Position numbers and translations under genes: made by a program
Notes under the pieces: generated by a model
What the model was told of the DNA's origin: nothing
Databases searched by the model: none
What the model saw: only the letters and a program-made list of their open reading frames with translations
Shown: piece after piece, positions 26,731 to 36,896 of the stretch
Layout: each line of letters starts with the position of its first letter
Position numbering within the stretch: the first letter of the stretch is position 1
NCBI GenBank assembly: GCA_947454705.1
Contig: CANGKZ010000007.1
Span: 112,048-176,047 of the forward strand
DNA: 64,000 nt
DNA from: Verrucomicrobiota bacterium
Lineage (GTDB): Bacteria > Verrucomicrobiota > Verrucomicrobiia > Limisphaerales > UBA9464
Direction: 5' to 3'

Positions 26731-26758
26731 GGACCCGGCCGCGTGCCGGGTCCTTTTT
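26731..26758 (+). terminator. Terminator after TonB receptor 2
   Basis: A perfect 9-bp GC-rich stem (26731-26739 with 26745-26753), loop CGCGT, then five T. It lies 30 bp after the receptor stop. Confidence 0.95.
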
Positions 26759-26801
26759 GTTTGGCGGAGGTTGAAGAAGGGGAGGTGATAAATCCCGTCA
26801 A

Positions 26802-26992
26802 CGGTGGAGGGCGGGGGTCCACCCACGCCCCATCTTCGTTTGCGGGCCCCGTCGGAAGACCCAGTGGGTGAATTGGAATCCGCGTTTCCCTGAACGATGG
26901 GGTTGAGCGGTATGCGTTGCGAACTGGGGGTTTTTTTTCCGAAACGAGGGGCGCGACGAATTAGGGCGCGGGTGGAACCGCGCCCTCCACGG
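26802..26992. repeat. ~190-bp element with palindromic ends, copy A
   Basis: Near-identical over its length to 48978-49166. The left end (CGGTGGAGGGCGGGG) and right end (CGCGCCCTCCAC) are imperfect inverted repeats of each other, and each end can also fold as a hairpin. The right-hand one is GGGCGCGG/CCGCGCCC with a 6-nt loop. No ORF is supported inside. It fits a MITE- or REPIN-like non-autonomous element. The 502-bp gap 26701-27202 also holds the receptor terminator and the purA leader. Confidence 0.8.
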
Positions 26993-27098
26993 AAATCGTT
27001 ATCGAGGGAGATCTGGAATCGCCCCGTCCGATGCTGTCGGTTTTCTTTGGCGTGGACGAACCCGGCATCGGGAGGTGTGGATTCAGCAAGACGGGAAA

Positions 27099-27127
27099 TT
27101 GACTCGCCCCGGCGCTTTCCCTAGCCT
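27099..27127 (+). promoter_or_regulatory. Candidate purA promoter
   Basis: TTGACT (27099-27104) and TAGCCT (27122-27127) are 17 bp apart. The predicted start near 27135 precedes the hairpin leader. Inspection only. Confidence 0.45.
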
Positions 27128-27139
27128 CCACCCGTAAAT

Positions 27140-27187
27140 ACCGGCAGCGAGCCCCGAAATTTACCTTCGGGGCTTTTTTCTGCCGGT
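27140..27187 (+). promoter_or_regulatory. Nested hairpin with T-run in purA leader (possible attenuator)
   Basis: The inner stem AGCCCCGAA/TTCGGGGCT (27150-27158 with 27166-27174) is followed by a T-run to 27179, which is an intrinsic terminator. The outer arms ACCGGCAG (27140-27147) and CTGCCGGT (27180-27187) are also perfectly complementary and enclose it. It begins about 15 nt before the purA start and follows a plausible promoter. Upstream transcription already has its own terminator at 26731, so this one may control purA. Confidence 0.55.
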
Positions 27188-27202
27188 GCATCCAGCATCT
27201 GC

Positions 27203-28474
27203 ATGGCAAATACCATTCTCGTCGGTGCCCAGTGGGGCGATGAAGGCAAGGGCAAGATCATTGACGTCTTGACCGAACAGGCCGAAATCGTCGTCCGTAC
27301 CCAGGGCGGCAACAACGCCGGTCACACCGTTTACGTCGGGCCGACCAAATACGTCCTCCACCTCATCCCCAGTGGCATCCTCCGCAAGGACAAGGTGTGC
27401 ATCGTCGGCAACGGCGTGGTGCTGGATCCGATCGGGCTCGTCGCGGAAATCGACGGTTTGGAAAAGCTCGGCGTGGCAGTCACTCCGGCGAACTTCCTCG
27501 TGTCGGAGACCGCCCACGTGGTGTTCCCGTGGCATCGTGAGCTCGACGGAGCCCGCGAGGTTCGCAAGGGCAACAACAAGATCGGCACCACCAAGCGCGG
27601 CATCGGTCCGACCTACGGCGACAAGGCCGCCCGCGTCGGCATGCGCGTGATCGATCTCATCCATCCGACCCGCTTCCCGCAGCGGCTGAAGGAGCGTCTC
27701 GAGGAGAACAACGAAGTGCTGAAGGCCCTCGGTGCCCAGCCGTTGGAATACGACAAGCTTCTGGCCGACTACACCAAGGCGGCAGACCGTCTCCGCCCGT
27801 TCGTCGCCAACACGGTGACCTACCTGCACGCCGCCACCCGGCGTCATGCCAACATCCTGTTCGAAGGCGCCCAGGGCACCTTCCTCGACATCGACCACGG
27901 AACCTATCCGTATGTCACCTCATCGAACACGACCTCCGGAGGCGCCTGCACCGGATCCGGTGTGCCGCCGAACCGCATGGATCGCGTCGTGGGCGTGATG
28001 AAGGCCTACACCACCCGCGTGGGAGAAGGCCCGCTGCCGACCGAGAACGAACAGATCTCTGACCTGCTTCACGGCATGGGACGCGAATTCGGTGCAACCA
28101 CCGGACGTGCCCGTCGCTGCGGCTGGTTTGATGCCGTGGCCACCCGCCACGCGGCCATGGTCAACGGCATCGATGAACTCGCCGTCACCAATGTGGACGG
28201 TCTCGATTCTCTCGAAACCATCCGCGTGTGCACCGCGTACGAGGTCGATGGCAAGCAGATCGACTACGTGCCTTCCGACTGCGAAGTCCTCGCCCGGTGC
28301 AAGCCGGTGTACCAGGAATTTCCGGGCTGGAAGACGTCCACCGAACAAATCACCCGTTGGGCGGATCTCCCGGTAAACTGCCGTCACTATTTGCTCACGT
28401 TGGCGCAGTTGACCGAGGCTCGGCTGACCATCACCAGCGTTGGCCCAGCGCGCGATCAGACGATGTTCCTCTGA
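27203..28474 (+). CDS. purA: Adenylosuccinate synthetase
   Basis: A 423-residue enzyme that joins IMP and aspartate using GTP, the first step from IMP to AMP. The N-terminal signature GAQWGDEGKGKIID, the GGNNAGHTV motif and the KRGIGPTYGDKAAR segment are all present. The latter parts GQ-type FEGAQGTFLDIDHGTYPYV, TRVGEGPLPTE and GRARRCGWFDAV are typical. Length is normal. It is preceded by a terminator-like leader and followed 36 bp later by uppS, with which it may be co-transcribed. Confidence 0.97.
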   Translation: MANTILVGAQWGDEGKGKIIDVLTEQAEIVVRTQGGNNAGHTVYVGPTKYVLHLIPSGILRKDKVCIVGNGVVLDPIGLVAEIDGLEKLGVAVTPANFLVSETAHVVFPWHRELDGAREVRKGNNKIGTTKRGIGPTYGDKAARVGMRVIDLIHPTRFPQRLKERLEENNEVLKALGAQPLEYDKLLADYTKAADRLRPFVANTVTYLHAATRRHANILFEGAQGTFLDIDHGTYPYVTSSNTTSGGACTGSGVPPNRMDRVVGVMKAYTTRVGEGPLPTENEQISDLLHGMGREFGATTGRARRCGWFDAVATRHAAMVNGIDELAVTNVDGLDSLETIRVCTAYEVDGKQIDYVPSDCEVLARCKPVYQEFPGWKTSTEQITRWADLPVNCRHYLLTLAQLTEARLTITSVGPARDQTMFL

Positions 28475-28510
28475 TTGAGCGGGTCACCTGTCTGATTTCC
28501 TCGCGCATCC

Positions 28511-29245
28511 ATGAGCGCTGAACCGAAGCTTTCGACGGCGGCCCAGAGCAGCCTTCCCACGCACGTGGCCATCATCATGGATGGCAACGGGCGTTGGGCG
28601 AAGCAACGGCATCTGCCGCGCGTGGAAGGGCACCGGAACGGCGTGGAATCCGTGCGCGCGATCATCCGCGCCGCGGGCGAGGTGGGGGTGAAGTACCTCA
28701 CCTTGTACGCCTTTTCTGTGGAGAATTGGAATCGGCCCAAGGACGAGGTCGACACCTTGATGAAGTACCTGGCCCGGTTTCTGAAAAACGAAATCGGGGA
28801 GCTCAACCGGAACAACGTTCGGTTGGAGGCGATCGGCCAGATCTGGCGCTTGCCCGAAGCGGTGCAGGAACAGCTCGCCAAGACGCGCGCCGCGCTGGCC
28901 AAGAACAACGGTCTGACCCTGATTCTCGCGCTCAGCTACGGCGCTCGGACCGAACTGGTGGAGGCGGCGCGGGCGATTGCGGAGAAGGTCAAGGCCGGGC
29001 AGATCGAGGCCGCGGAGATCAATGACCGGGTGATGAGTGAGCATCTCTACACGCGTCACTGGCCCGATCCCGACCTGCTCATCCGGACCAGCGGCGAAAT
29101 GCGGGTGAGCAATTTCCTTCTCTGGCAGATCAGCTATTCGGAGTTCGTCATCACCCAGACGCTCTGGCCCGATTTCCGAAAGGCGCAGTTCTTCGAAGCG
29201 CTGGAGGAATACTCGCGTCGGCACCGTCGGTTCGGTGGTCTGTAG
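28511..29245 (+). CDS. uppS: Isoprenyl transferase (undecaprenyl diphosphate synthase)
   Basis: A 244-residue cis-prenyltransferase that extends farnesyl diphosphate to undecaprenyl diphosphate for cell-wall lipid carrier synthesis. The HVAIIMDGNGRWAKQR motif carries the catalytic Asp, followed by a YLTLYAFSVENWNRP element and, near the end, PDLLIRTSGEMRVSNFLLWQ and YSEF. All are UppS hallmarks. It is the usual length. It lies downstream of purA in the same direction. The usual partner cdsA is absent, so the classical uppS-cdsA-dxr cluster has been split (dxr is at 56 kb). Confidence 0.96.
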   Translation: MSAEPKLSTAAQSSLPTHVAIIMDGNGRWAKQRHLPRVEGHRNGVESVRAIIRAAGEVGVKYLTLYAFSVENWNRPKDEVDTLMKYLARFLKNEIGELNRNNVRLEAIGQIWRLPEAVQEQLAKTRAALAKNNGLTLILALSYGARTELVEAARAIAEKVKAGQIEAAEINDRVMSEHLYTRHWPDPDLLIRTSGEMRVSNFLLWQISYSEFVITQTLWPDFRKAQFFEALEEYSRRHRRFGGL

Positions 29246-29255
29246 TCCCGCCGCA

Positions 29256-29284
29256 TTGCCTTTGCTGCAGGCTGTGCCTAGTTT
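29256..29284 (+). promoter_or_regulatory. Candidate promoter for S8 protease gene
   Basis: TTGCCT (29256-29261) and TAGTTT (29279-29284) with a 17-bp spacer. The -10 box ends 6 nt before the ATG, implying a leaderless transcript. Confidence 0.45.
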
Positions 29285-29290
29285 TTTCGC

Positions 29291-32200
29291 ATGACGTCCG
29301 GTCTGCGGCGAAACGGGTTTCCCACCTTCGGCCTTCTCCTCTCGCTCCTGCTCGCCGTGGAGCTGCGCGCGGAAATTCCTTCCGACCCCCTCGTGCTGAA
29401 GGATGGTCGACGCGCGCGAACCTTCGAAGTGGCCCAAGGCGAACGCTACGTGGCGGGACGCGATGGTTCTTGGAGTGTGGAATCGGTCCCGTATTCGCAG
29501 CCTTCCGGCCCCCGACCGGCTTCGGTTCCCGGCACCGGATCGGCGGCGGAAATCATGCCGGTGTTGTACCTCCAAGGGCAGCCGCACTCGGAAAGTTCCC
29601 GACGCGTGCTCACGCGCGAGGTTTTGCTTCGGGTCGAACCCACGATCGATGCGGCAGCCCTGGTCGCTTCGGTGTCTGGAGCGACGCTGAAGGATCAGCC
29701 GATCTATTCGCCGGGATCGGTGATCGTTGAGGCCGTCGAAGCGTTTGCCGCATTGGATTTGGCGACTGCGTTTCGCTCGATTCCAGGCGTGATCTCGGCG
29801 GATCCGCAGCTCGCACGACACCAGGAGCGCGAGCTCATTCCCAACGATCCGTTTTTCCCCGCGCAGTGGTACATCCAGGCCAGCGAGGCCAATGGCGGCG
29901 TGGACGGCATCGACTTGAACATCCTCGACGCCTGGGATCTGGGCCGCGGGGCGGGGCAGGTGATCGGGGTTCTCGACGATGGCGTGGAAGTGACGCATCC
30001 CGACCTGGTGGGCAACGTTCGGACGGCGCTGGGATATGATTTTCTATCGAACGATTCGGATCCGAGTCCGGCGAACTGGGACGATGGGCACGGCACCGCC
30101 GTGGCGGGGCTTGCCGCGGCGACGTCGAACAACATCGGCATCGCCGGAGTGGCGAATCAGGCGGGAATTGCCGCGATCCGATTGATCAACGGAGGCGCCC
30201 TCGGTGATTCCAAAATCGGGGGAGCGTTCGCCCATCACAACGAGGCGATTCCGATCAAAAATAATTCCTGGGGCGCGAAGAGTTTTTCCGATTTCGCCGA
30301 CTACGGCCCGCTGGTGTTCGATGGAATCAAGAATGGGATCAGCCAGGGACGCGGCGGACGCGGGGTGATCTACGTGTTCAGCGCCGGCAACAACGGAGAC
30401 GAAGGGGACAACGTCAACTACAACAGCCTCAAGAACAGCCCGTATTCGCTGCCGATCGCGGCGCTGCGCCAGGATGGATCGCCCGCCACGTACAGCACCC
30501 CGGGAGCGCCGGTGATCGTGGGTGGACTTGGCGGTGAAATCGATGCGCGGCATCGGGCGCTGCTGACCACCGATCGCGTCGGCACCAACGGCTACAACAC
30601 GGCCAAGACGACACTCGATCTGGGCAATAAAGATTACTCGGCCTACTTCAACGGCACCTCCGCCTCCGCACCGCTCGTGTCGGGCGTGGTGGCGCTCATG
30701 CTTCAAGCCAACACCAACCTCGGCTGGCGGGATGTGCAGGAGATTCTGATTCGCACCGCCAAGAAGGTGGTTCCCACCGATCCGGATTGGAGCACCAACG
30801 GAGCGGGATTCGCATTCAACCACTCCTGCGGCGCGGGGCTCGTGCAGGCGCTTCCCGCGGTGAAACTGGCCAAGACTTGGACCAATCTTCCTCCAGCCAT
30901 TCAGGTGTTTCGCGAAGTGAAGGGAATTCAGCTCAACGTCCCCGATGCGAATACCAACGGCGTGACGCAGGAGCTGACCTTTGATGGCTCGGGCATTCGC
31001 ATCGAGCACGCGTTGATCACCGTGGATGCCGTTCACACGAGCCGCGGACAGATGACCATCTCGTTGATTTCCCCCAGCGGCATGGTGAGTCGATTGGCCG
31101 AGCGTCATTCGGATACCAACGGCGGATGGCCCATGTGGACCTTTCTCTCGCGTCGGCACTGGGGCGAAAGCTCGGCCGGGACATGGAAGGTGCGGTTCAC
31201 CGACACCGTGGCCAAGGAGACCGGTTATGTCCGGTCCGTGCGGATTGATTTCCTCGGCACGCCGATCGATCCGGTGACCGTCATCACCAATCAGGTGGCC
31301 GAAGTTCCGGGCGCGGGCGGGAACGGCAATGGGGCGGTGGATCCCGGCGAAACCATCGACCTGGGCGTGTGGCTCGGAAATCAGGGGAATCAATCGCTCA
31401 AGGGAGTGACGGGCACGTTGTCCGCAACCAGTCCGGGAGTGACGGTGCTGCGAACCAACGCGGTGTGGCCGGATCTGGCTCCGCAGGGATCTGCACTCCC
31501 AACCCAGCCGTTCCAAATTCGGTTGGATCGAACCGTGCCGTGCGATTCGTTGATGCAGTTCTCCCTGGTGCTCGACGCTGCCGGAAAGCGAATCACCAAC
31601 CGATTCTCCCAACGCGTGGGGACGCGTCAGTTCAACGCGCCGGCGACGAACTCGGTGGCCAGCACCAATGTTCCAATTGCGATTCCGGATCTCGGCACCG
31701 GCATTTCCTCGCTGCAGGTTTCGCTTCCCGACAATCCCATTGTGGAGAGTTTGACTGCTTCGGTGCGAATCGATCACACCACCATTGGCGACGTTCGCCT
31801 GTATTTGCAGCATCCGGATGGAACCGAAATCCTGCTTTCCGACAATGAAGGCGGCGACTTCCCCAACATGGGCGACGGGGCTTGCAGCACCGGGCGTTCG
31901 ACGGTGTTCAATGACTCGGCATCGGTCGCAATATCGGATGGTTCGGCGCCGTTCCTTGGAAGCTATCAGCCGGATCAACCGCTCGCCTCGTTTGCGGGCA
32001 AGCCGGCAAACGGGGTGTGGAAACTGCGCGCGACGGATGTGTATCTGAATGATTTCGGCACCATCCTTTGCTGGTCGCTCACGCTGAAGACCCGCACCTA
32101 CTCGCCGGTTTGCGCGGTCGCGGATCAGCCTCCCGTGGCCACGGATCGATCGTACCGGCTGGATCAGGGAACCCAGGTGTCGGGAGCGTTGGGGGCGGAC

Positions 32201-32635
32201 GGATTGGTGACCGATGCAGAGGGCGACGCGTTGAGCTTCACCGTGGTGACGCCTCCGAAGAATGGCCGATTGAGCGGTCCGGCAACGGGAACGGGGGCGT
32301 TCAGCTACACGCCGGATCCCGCCTTCTCGGGCGAGGACTCGTTTGTCTTCACCGCGCAGGACGGATTCAAGAGTTCGAATCCGGCGACGGTTCGGTTCGC
32401 GGTTCAGGCGGTGGTGCTCACGCCGCCGGTGTTGCAGGAGTTCGCGCTTCAGCCCAATGGGGGATTCCGTTTGAAGGCGTCAGCCAGCGGATCCACGGCC
32501 CGGCTCGAAGTGTCCACCAACCTCGTGGATTGGTCGGTGCTGACCACCGGAACGATTCAGTCCGGTGTGGTGGAGTTTGTGGACCCGCCGGTGGCCGGAG
32601 GATCCGACCGGCGGTTTTACCGAATCCGGTACTGA
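29291..32635 (+). CDS. Secreted subtilisin-like (S8) protease with P-domain
   Basis: An 1114-residue exported protease. It has a signal peptide (residues 1-28), a pro-region (~30-180) and a catalytic domain with Asp229 (VLDDGVEVTHPDL), His267 (DDGHGTAVAG), oxyanion Asn367 (SAGNNGD) and Ser457 (FNGTSASAPLVSG). Two regions resembling proprotein-convertase P-domains follow (about 540-660 and 780-920), with an intervening PGETIDLGVWL segment. A cadherin-like repeat (AFSYTPDPAFSGEDSFVFTA) and a C-terminal module ending RRFYRIRY complete it. It probably degrades external protein. The C-terminus resembles that of the Ig-repeat protein at 50.5-53.7 kb and may be a sorting signal. Confidence 0.92.
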   Translation: MTSGLRRNGFPTFGLLLSLLLAVELRAEIPSDPLVLKDGRRARTFEVAQGERYVAGRDGSWSVESVPYSQPSGPRPASVPGTGSAAEIMPVLYLQGQPHSESSRRVLTREVLLRVEPTIDAAALVASVSGATLKDQPIYSPGSVIVEAVEAFAALDLATAFRSIPGVISADPQLARHQERELIPNDPFFPAQWYIQASEANGGVDGIDLNILDAWDLGRGAGQVIGVLDDGVEVTHPDLVGNVRTALGYDFLSNDSDPSPANWDDGHGTAVAGLAAATSNNIGIAGVANQAGIAAIRLINGGALGDSKIGGAFAHHNEAIPIKNNSWGAKSFSDFADYGPLVFDGIKNGISQGRGGRGVIYVFSAGNNGDEGDNVNYNSLKNSPYSLPIAALRQDGSPATYSTPGAPVIVGGLGGEIDARHRALLTTDRVGTNGYNTAKTTLDLGNKDYSAYFNGTSASAPLVSGVVALMLQANTNLGWRDVQEILIRTAKKVVPTDPDWSTNGAGFAFNHSCGAGLVQALPAVKLAKTWTNLPPAIQVFREVKGIQLNVPDANTNGVTQELTFDGSGIRIEHALITVDAVHTSRGQMTISLISPSGMVSRLAERHSDTNGGWPMWTFLSRRHWGESSAGTWKVRFTDTVAKETGYVRSVRIDFLGTPIDPVTVITNQVAEVPGAGGNGNGAVDPGETIDLGVWLGNQGNQSLKGVTGTLSATSPGVTVLRTNAVWPDLAPQGSALPTQPFQIRLDRTVPCDSLMQFSLVLDAAGKRITNRFSQRVGTRQFNAPATNSVASTNVPIAIPDLGTGISSLQVSLPDNPIVESLTASVRIDHTTIGDVRLYLQHPDGTEILLSDNEGGDFPNMGDGACSTGRSTVFNDSASVAISDGSAPFLGSYQPDQPLASFAGKPANGVWKLRATDVYLNDFGTILCWSLTLKTRTYSPVCAVADQPPVATDRSYRLDQGTQVSGALGADGLVTDAEGDALSFTVVTPPKNGRLSGPATGTGAFSYTPDPAFSGEDSFVFTAQDGFKSSNPATVRFAVQAVVLTPPVLQEFALQPNGGFRLKASASGSTARLEVSTNLVDWSVLTTGTIQSGVVEFVDPPVAGGSDRRFYRIRY

Positions 32636-32650
32636 TCGGCCGGGCGCAGA

Positions 32651-33940
32651 TCAGAGCCCGGTCAGCAGCCGGGTCAGGTGCGTGGGCTTCGGTTGCGGGC
32701 TCACGCAGGCGAGGGTGAGGCGTTCGGGGGAAAACACCTCGGCCGCCGCGGCTCGAATCTCCGCCGCAGTGACGGCTGCGAGACGGTCCCGCGTTTCCCC
32801 CGGCGGAGTCAGCCGCCCGTAGCCGAGCCAGAGTTCTCCGAGGGTCATCATCTGATTCTCGGTGCCCTCGAGATGCAGCTCCATCTGGCCAATCACGAAA
32901 TCCCGCGCGCGTCGGAGCTCCGCCGGACTGGGCGCACGATCACGAAGGCGACGGAGTTCGGTGAGGATGAGGAAAATGGTTTTTTCGACCTGCTGATCGT
33001 CGAGCCCCGCGGAGATGACGCAGTCGCCGCAATCGTCCCAGAAGGTGAGATTGCTCTGGATGTTGTAGGTGAGGCCGTGGGTTTCGCGGATCACCTGGAA
33101 GAGTCGGGAGCTCATGTTCTCGCCCAGAATCGCGTTGAGCAATCGCAGGGCGAACCGGCGCGGGTCGTGACGTGAACAGGTGCGAATGCCGAGGCAGAGC
33201 GCGGTCTGCTCCACCTTGCGGCGTCGATGAACCAAAATCGGTTCAGTGGATTCGTGCTTCACCGGCTCGTAGGCAACGCGCGGTCCAGGACGGAATTTCC
33301 GGCAGTGGCGTTGCACCAGGGCGACGAGCTCCCGGTGATCCACGGCCCCGGCTGCAGCGATCACCGTGGCTCCGGTGGTGTAGCTTCGCTGCAGGTATTG
33401 CCGGAAGGCGGGACGGTCGAGTCGATCGAGAGATTGTTCGGTTCCGAGAACTGGACGACCGAGCGGGTGGTTTGGGAATTGACCGGCGTTGAGGAGGTCG
33501 TTGACCAGCTCCAGTGGTTGATCGAGGTACATGGCCACCTCCTCCTTGATGACCTCGCGTTCCTTGGCGATTTCCGCGTCGGCGAGTTCGGAGTTGATGA
33601 ACATGTCGGCCAGCACCTCCAGCAGGTGGGGCATGTGATGGGTCTGCGCACGGGCGTAGAAGCAAGTGTGCTCCTCGTCGGTGAAGGCGTTGAGATATCC
33701 GCCGATGCCTTCAACGGCCTGCGAGATCTGCGCCGCATTGCGCCGCTTCGTGCCCTTGAACAGGAGGTGCTCGATGAAATGGGAAACGCCGTTGAGCGAT
33801 TCCGGTTCGTGTCGACCTCCGGTTCCCACCCAGATTCCCAGGGCCACGCTGGCGCGGTGCGGTTGATTCGCGCTCACCACGGTCAGGCCGTTGGGAAGCA
33901 CCGTGGATTGCAGCCGGGTCACCGGCACAGGGCGGGGCAT
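32651..33940 (-). CDS. M16-family zinc peptidase
   Basis: A 429-residue pitrilysin/processing-peptidase-like protein. The inverted zinc motif HxxEH reads HFIEH (His54, Glu57, His58), with the distal Glu in EREVIKEEVAMYLD. The middle region has the GTEQSLDRLDRPAFRQYLQ segment and the C-terminal half-domain includes RETHGLTYNIQSNL. The length and order match single-gene bacterial M16B peptidases (YmxG/PqqL-like), which act as clam-shell dimers on peptides. It overlaps nothing, lies 15 bp convergent to the S8 gene and follows a LOG-family gene by 39 bp. Confidence 0.92.
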   Translation of the reverse strand: MPRPVPVTRLQSTVLPNGLTVVSANQPHRASVALGIWVGTGGRHEPESLNGVSHFIEHLLFKGTKRRNAAQISQAVEGIGGYLNAFTDEEHTCFYARAQTHHMPHLLEVLADMFINSELADAEIAKEREVIKEEVAMYLDQPLELVNDLLNAGQFPNHPLGRPVLGTEQSLDRLDRPAFRQYLQRSYTTGATVIAAAGAVDHRELVALVQRHCRKFRPGPRVAYEPVKHESTEPILVHRRRKVEQTALCLGIRTCSRHDPRRFALRLLNAILGENMSSRLFQVIRETHGLTYNIQSNLTFWDDCGDCVISAGLDDQQVEKTIFLILTELRRLRDRAPSPAELRRARDFVIGQMELHLEGTENQMMTLGELWLGYGRLTPPGETRDRLAAVTAAEIRAAAAEVFSPERLTLACVSPQPKPTHLTRLLTGL

Positions 33941-33979
33941 GGGATGAAATACTGCAGGAGAATGTGGCGCAGGGGTCGA

Positions 33980-34663
33980 TCAGCGGAAGGCCTGGGGAAT
34001 CTGTTCCGGAACTCCGACGGTGCGGCGGTAGTTCAGGATCCATTCGATCACTTCCTCGGGGTCGTCGGTGGTGCGGAGCAGATCGGTGTCGCCCGGGCTG
34101 ATCATGCCGGCGGGTTCGAGGGTGGAGGAGATCCAGTCGAACAATCCGCGCCAGTAGGATTTTCCAAACAGGATGATCGGGAACGCGGGCAGCCGCTGGG
34201 TTTGGACGAGTGTGACCACTTCGAACAGCTCATCGAGGGTTCCGAATCCGCCGGGCATGTAAACGAAGCCCATGCTGTATTTCACCAGGCTGACCTTGCG
34301 GGTGAAGAAGTAGTGGAAGTCGATGGTGAGGTTCGAGTAGCGGTTGCACTTCTGTTCGAAGGGCAGCTCGATGTTGAGCCCAACGCTGGGAACCGTCTTG
34401 GGTTTCGCCCCGCCGCGGTTCGCCGCTTCCATGATTCCAGGGCCGCCACCGGTGACGATGGCGATCTTTTCCCGGGCCAGTCCCTCGGCGATGGTCTGGG
34501 CGGCCTTGTAGTACACGTCCTCGGGCTTGGTCCGGGCCGAACCAAAAATGGTCACGGCGGGGCCAAGGCGGGAAAGTGTGTCGAAGGATTCGACGAACTC
34601 GCCCATGATTTTGAACACGCGCCAAGGCTCTTCGGCGATGCGCGACTGTTGGGAATCAGCCAT
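33980..34663 (-). CDS. LOG-family Rossmann protein (TIGR00730)
   Basis: A 227-residue protein with the family signatures VTGGGPGIMEAANRGG (residues about 72-87) and the phosphoribohydrolase loop PGGFGTLDELFE. These identify the LOG family, once called lysine decarboxylases. Its members cleave nucleoside 5'-monophosphates such as cytokinin ribotides, or other purine nucleotides such as in PpnN. The N-terminal extension (SRIAEEPWRVFKIMGEFVE) is typical of the bacterial subgroup. The physiological substrate is uncertain. Confidence 0.88.
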   Translation of the reverse strand: MADSQQSRIAEEPWRVFKIMGEFVESFDTLSRLGPAVTIFGSARTKPEDVYYKAAQTIAEGLAREKIAIVTGGGPGIMEAANRGGAKPKTVPSVGLNIELPFEQKCNRYSNLTIDFHYFFTRKVSLVKYSMGFVYMPGGFGTLDELFEVVTLVQTQRLPAFPIILFGKSYWRGLFDWISSTLEPAGMISPGDTDLLRTTDDPEEVIEWILNYRRTVGVPEQIPQAFR

Positions 34664-34766
34664 GGCGGGAAGGTACGGATGGGATTCCCGGGCGCAATGT
34701 CCGGCGAGGAGAAAAGGTGCCGGGCTTGCTTTCAGCGGGTCTTCAAAACATCGGCGGGAACAACCT

Positions 34767-34794
34767 TGCGGTCGGGCAGGTCGTGTCTAGGGTT
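34767..34794 (+). promoter_or_regulatory. Candidate promoter for MoxR gene
   Basis: TTGCGG (34767-34772) and TAGGGT (34789-34794), 16-bp spacer, about 28 nt before the ATG. Confidence 0.35.
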
Positions 34795-34822
34795 TGTCCC
34801 GTCATCCATCGCTTCCCACGCC

Positions 34823-35821
<999 letters not shown>

Positions 35822-35887
35822 GTCGCGGCGGGTTGTTTCTGGGGTGTTCTGTGGATCCAGCTGAAAATGGAAGTTGAAGAGGAGTTC

Positions 35888-36032
35888 AACCACAGATGGA
35901 CACAGATCAACACAGATGGAACTCCGCAGAGCAGAAGCACTCATGAGTTGCCCGAATGGCAAGAGCGTTCGACACGCGTCAAACCTCTCAGCTTGGCACT
36001 CCATCGGTGTGAATCTGTGTTCATCTGTGGTT
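35888..36032. repeat. ACCACAGATG inverted element, copy 1
   Basis: Begins AACCACAGATGGACACAGAT and ends as its imperfect reverse complement (TCATCTGTGGTT), with a variable 70-80 bp centre. Related copies are at 50251-50426 and 54749-54899. It fills most of the 241-bp gap between moxR and the SDR gene and ends 30 bp before that gene's start. Confidence 0.85.
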
Positions 36033-36062
36033 TAAATCACCGTTTCTAGATTCAAGAGCTCC

Positions 36063-36896
36063 ATGGATTCAGGATTGGCCGGCAAAACGGTTCTCATCAC
36101 AGGTGCCAGCGGCGGGATCGGCGCCGCCACAGCGCGGGCGTTTGCGCTCGAAGGCGCCCGGCTCGTGTTGCAATTCCGCGACAATCCCGACCGGGCCCGC
36201 AAGCTTCAGTCGGAGCTGGATCCGGAAGGGAAGCGATCGCTGGTGGTCCGTGCCGACCTGACCCGCGAGGCTCAGGTGGAGCGGATGTGGAAGCGCATCG
36301 ATTCCGCGATGGGCGAGGTGGACACTGTGGTGGCGAATGCCGGTTCGTGGGAAACGCGCGATGTGCCGTTTCACCAAATGTCGCTGAAGCAATGGAACTC
36401 CACGTTGGATGCGGTTCTCACGTCCACCTTTCTCACCACGCGGGCCTTTCTCCAACGGGTGGAACGTCAGCGCCGCGGCAACGTGGTGCTGGTGGGATCG
36501 ACCGCCGGGGTGTTCGGCGAGGCGGGCCATGCCGACTACGCCTCGGCCAAGGCGGCGATGGCCTACGGGTTGGTGCGCACGTTGAAGAATGAGCTGCCGC
36601 GTCTTGCTCCCCACACGGCGGAGTATTGCGGAGGGCGGATCAATTGCGTTTGTCCTGGTTGGACCGTGGTGCCGCGCAATGCCGCCAACCTCAAGGATGC
36701 ATCGATTGTGAAACGCGTCACCGCGACCATGGCGTTGCCGCAAATTGGACGCCCCGAAGACATGGCCCATGCGATTGTGTTTCTCGCGTCGGATTCGCTG
36801 GCCCGCCACATCACGGGGCAGACCATCGTGGTCGCAGGTGGCATGGAGGGGCGGTGGCTTTGGCAGCCGACGGAAGTGGATGCTTCGATCGCATGA
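36063..36896 (+). CDS. Short-chain dehydrogenase/reductase
   Basis: A 277-residue classical SDR with the cofactor motif TGASGGIG (residues 14-21), the NAG motif in VVANAGSW, Ser in VLVGSTAGV, and YASAK with the catalytic Tyr and Lys. Near the C-terminus it has ARHITGQTIVVAGG, as in FabG-like enzymes. The substrate is unknown. A C-terminal extension (WLWQPTEVDASIA) is longer than in FabG. Its stop overlaps the start of a secreted glycosidase (ATGA), so the two are translationally coupled. Confidence 0.85.
   Translation: MDSGLAGKTVLITGASGGIGAATARAFALEGARLVLQFRDNPDRARKLQSELDPEGKRSLVVRADLTREAQVERMWKRIDSAMGEVDTVVANAGSWETRDVPFHQMSLKQWNSTLDAVLTSTFLTTRAFLQRVERQRRGNVVLVGSTAGVFGEAGHADYASAKAAMAYGLVRTLKNELPRLAPHTAEYCGGRINCVCPGWTVVPRNAANLKDASIVKRVTATMALPQIGRPEDMAHAIVFLASDSLARHITGQTIVVAGGMEGRWLWQPTEVDASIA

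Noticed and set aside
28484..31978. Large minus-strand frames under uppS and the S8 protease
   Set aside because: Antisense frames without domains; the + strand genes have complete catalytic motifs.
33227..34822. In-frame extension upstream of the MoxR gene
   Set aside because: It runs antisense through the M16 peptidase and LOG genes; the MoxR protein starts properly at 34823.
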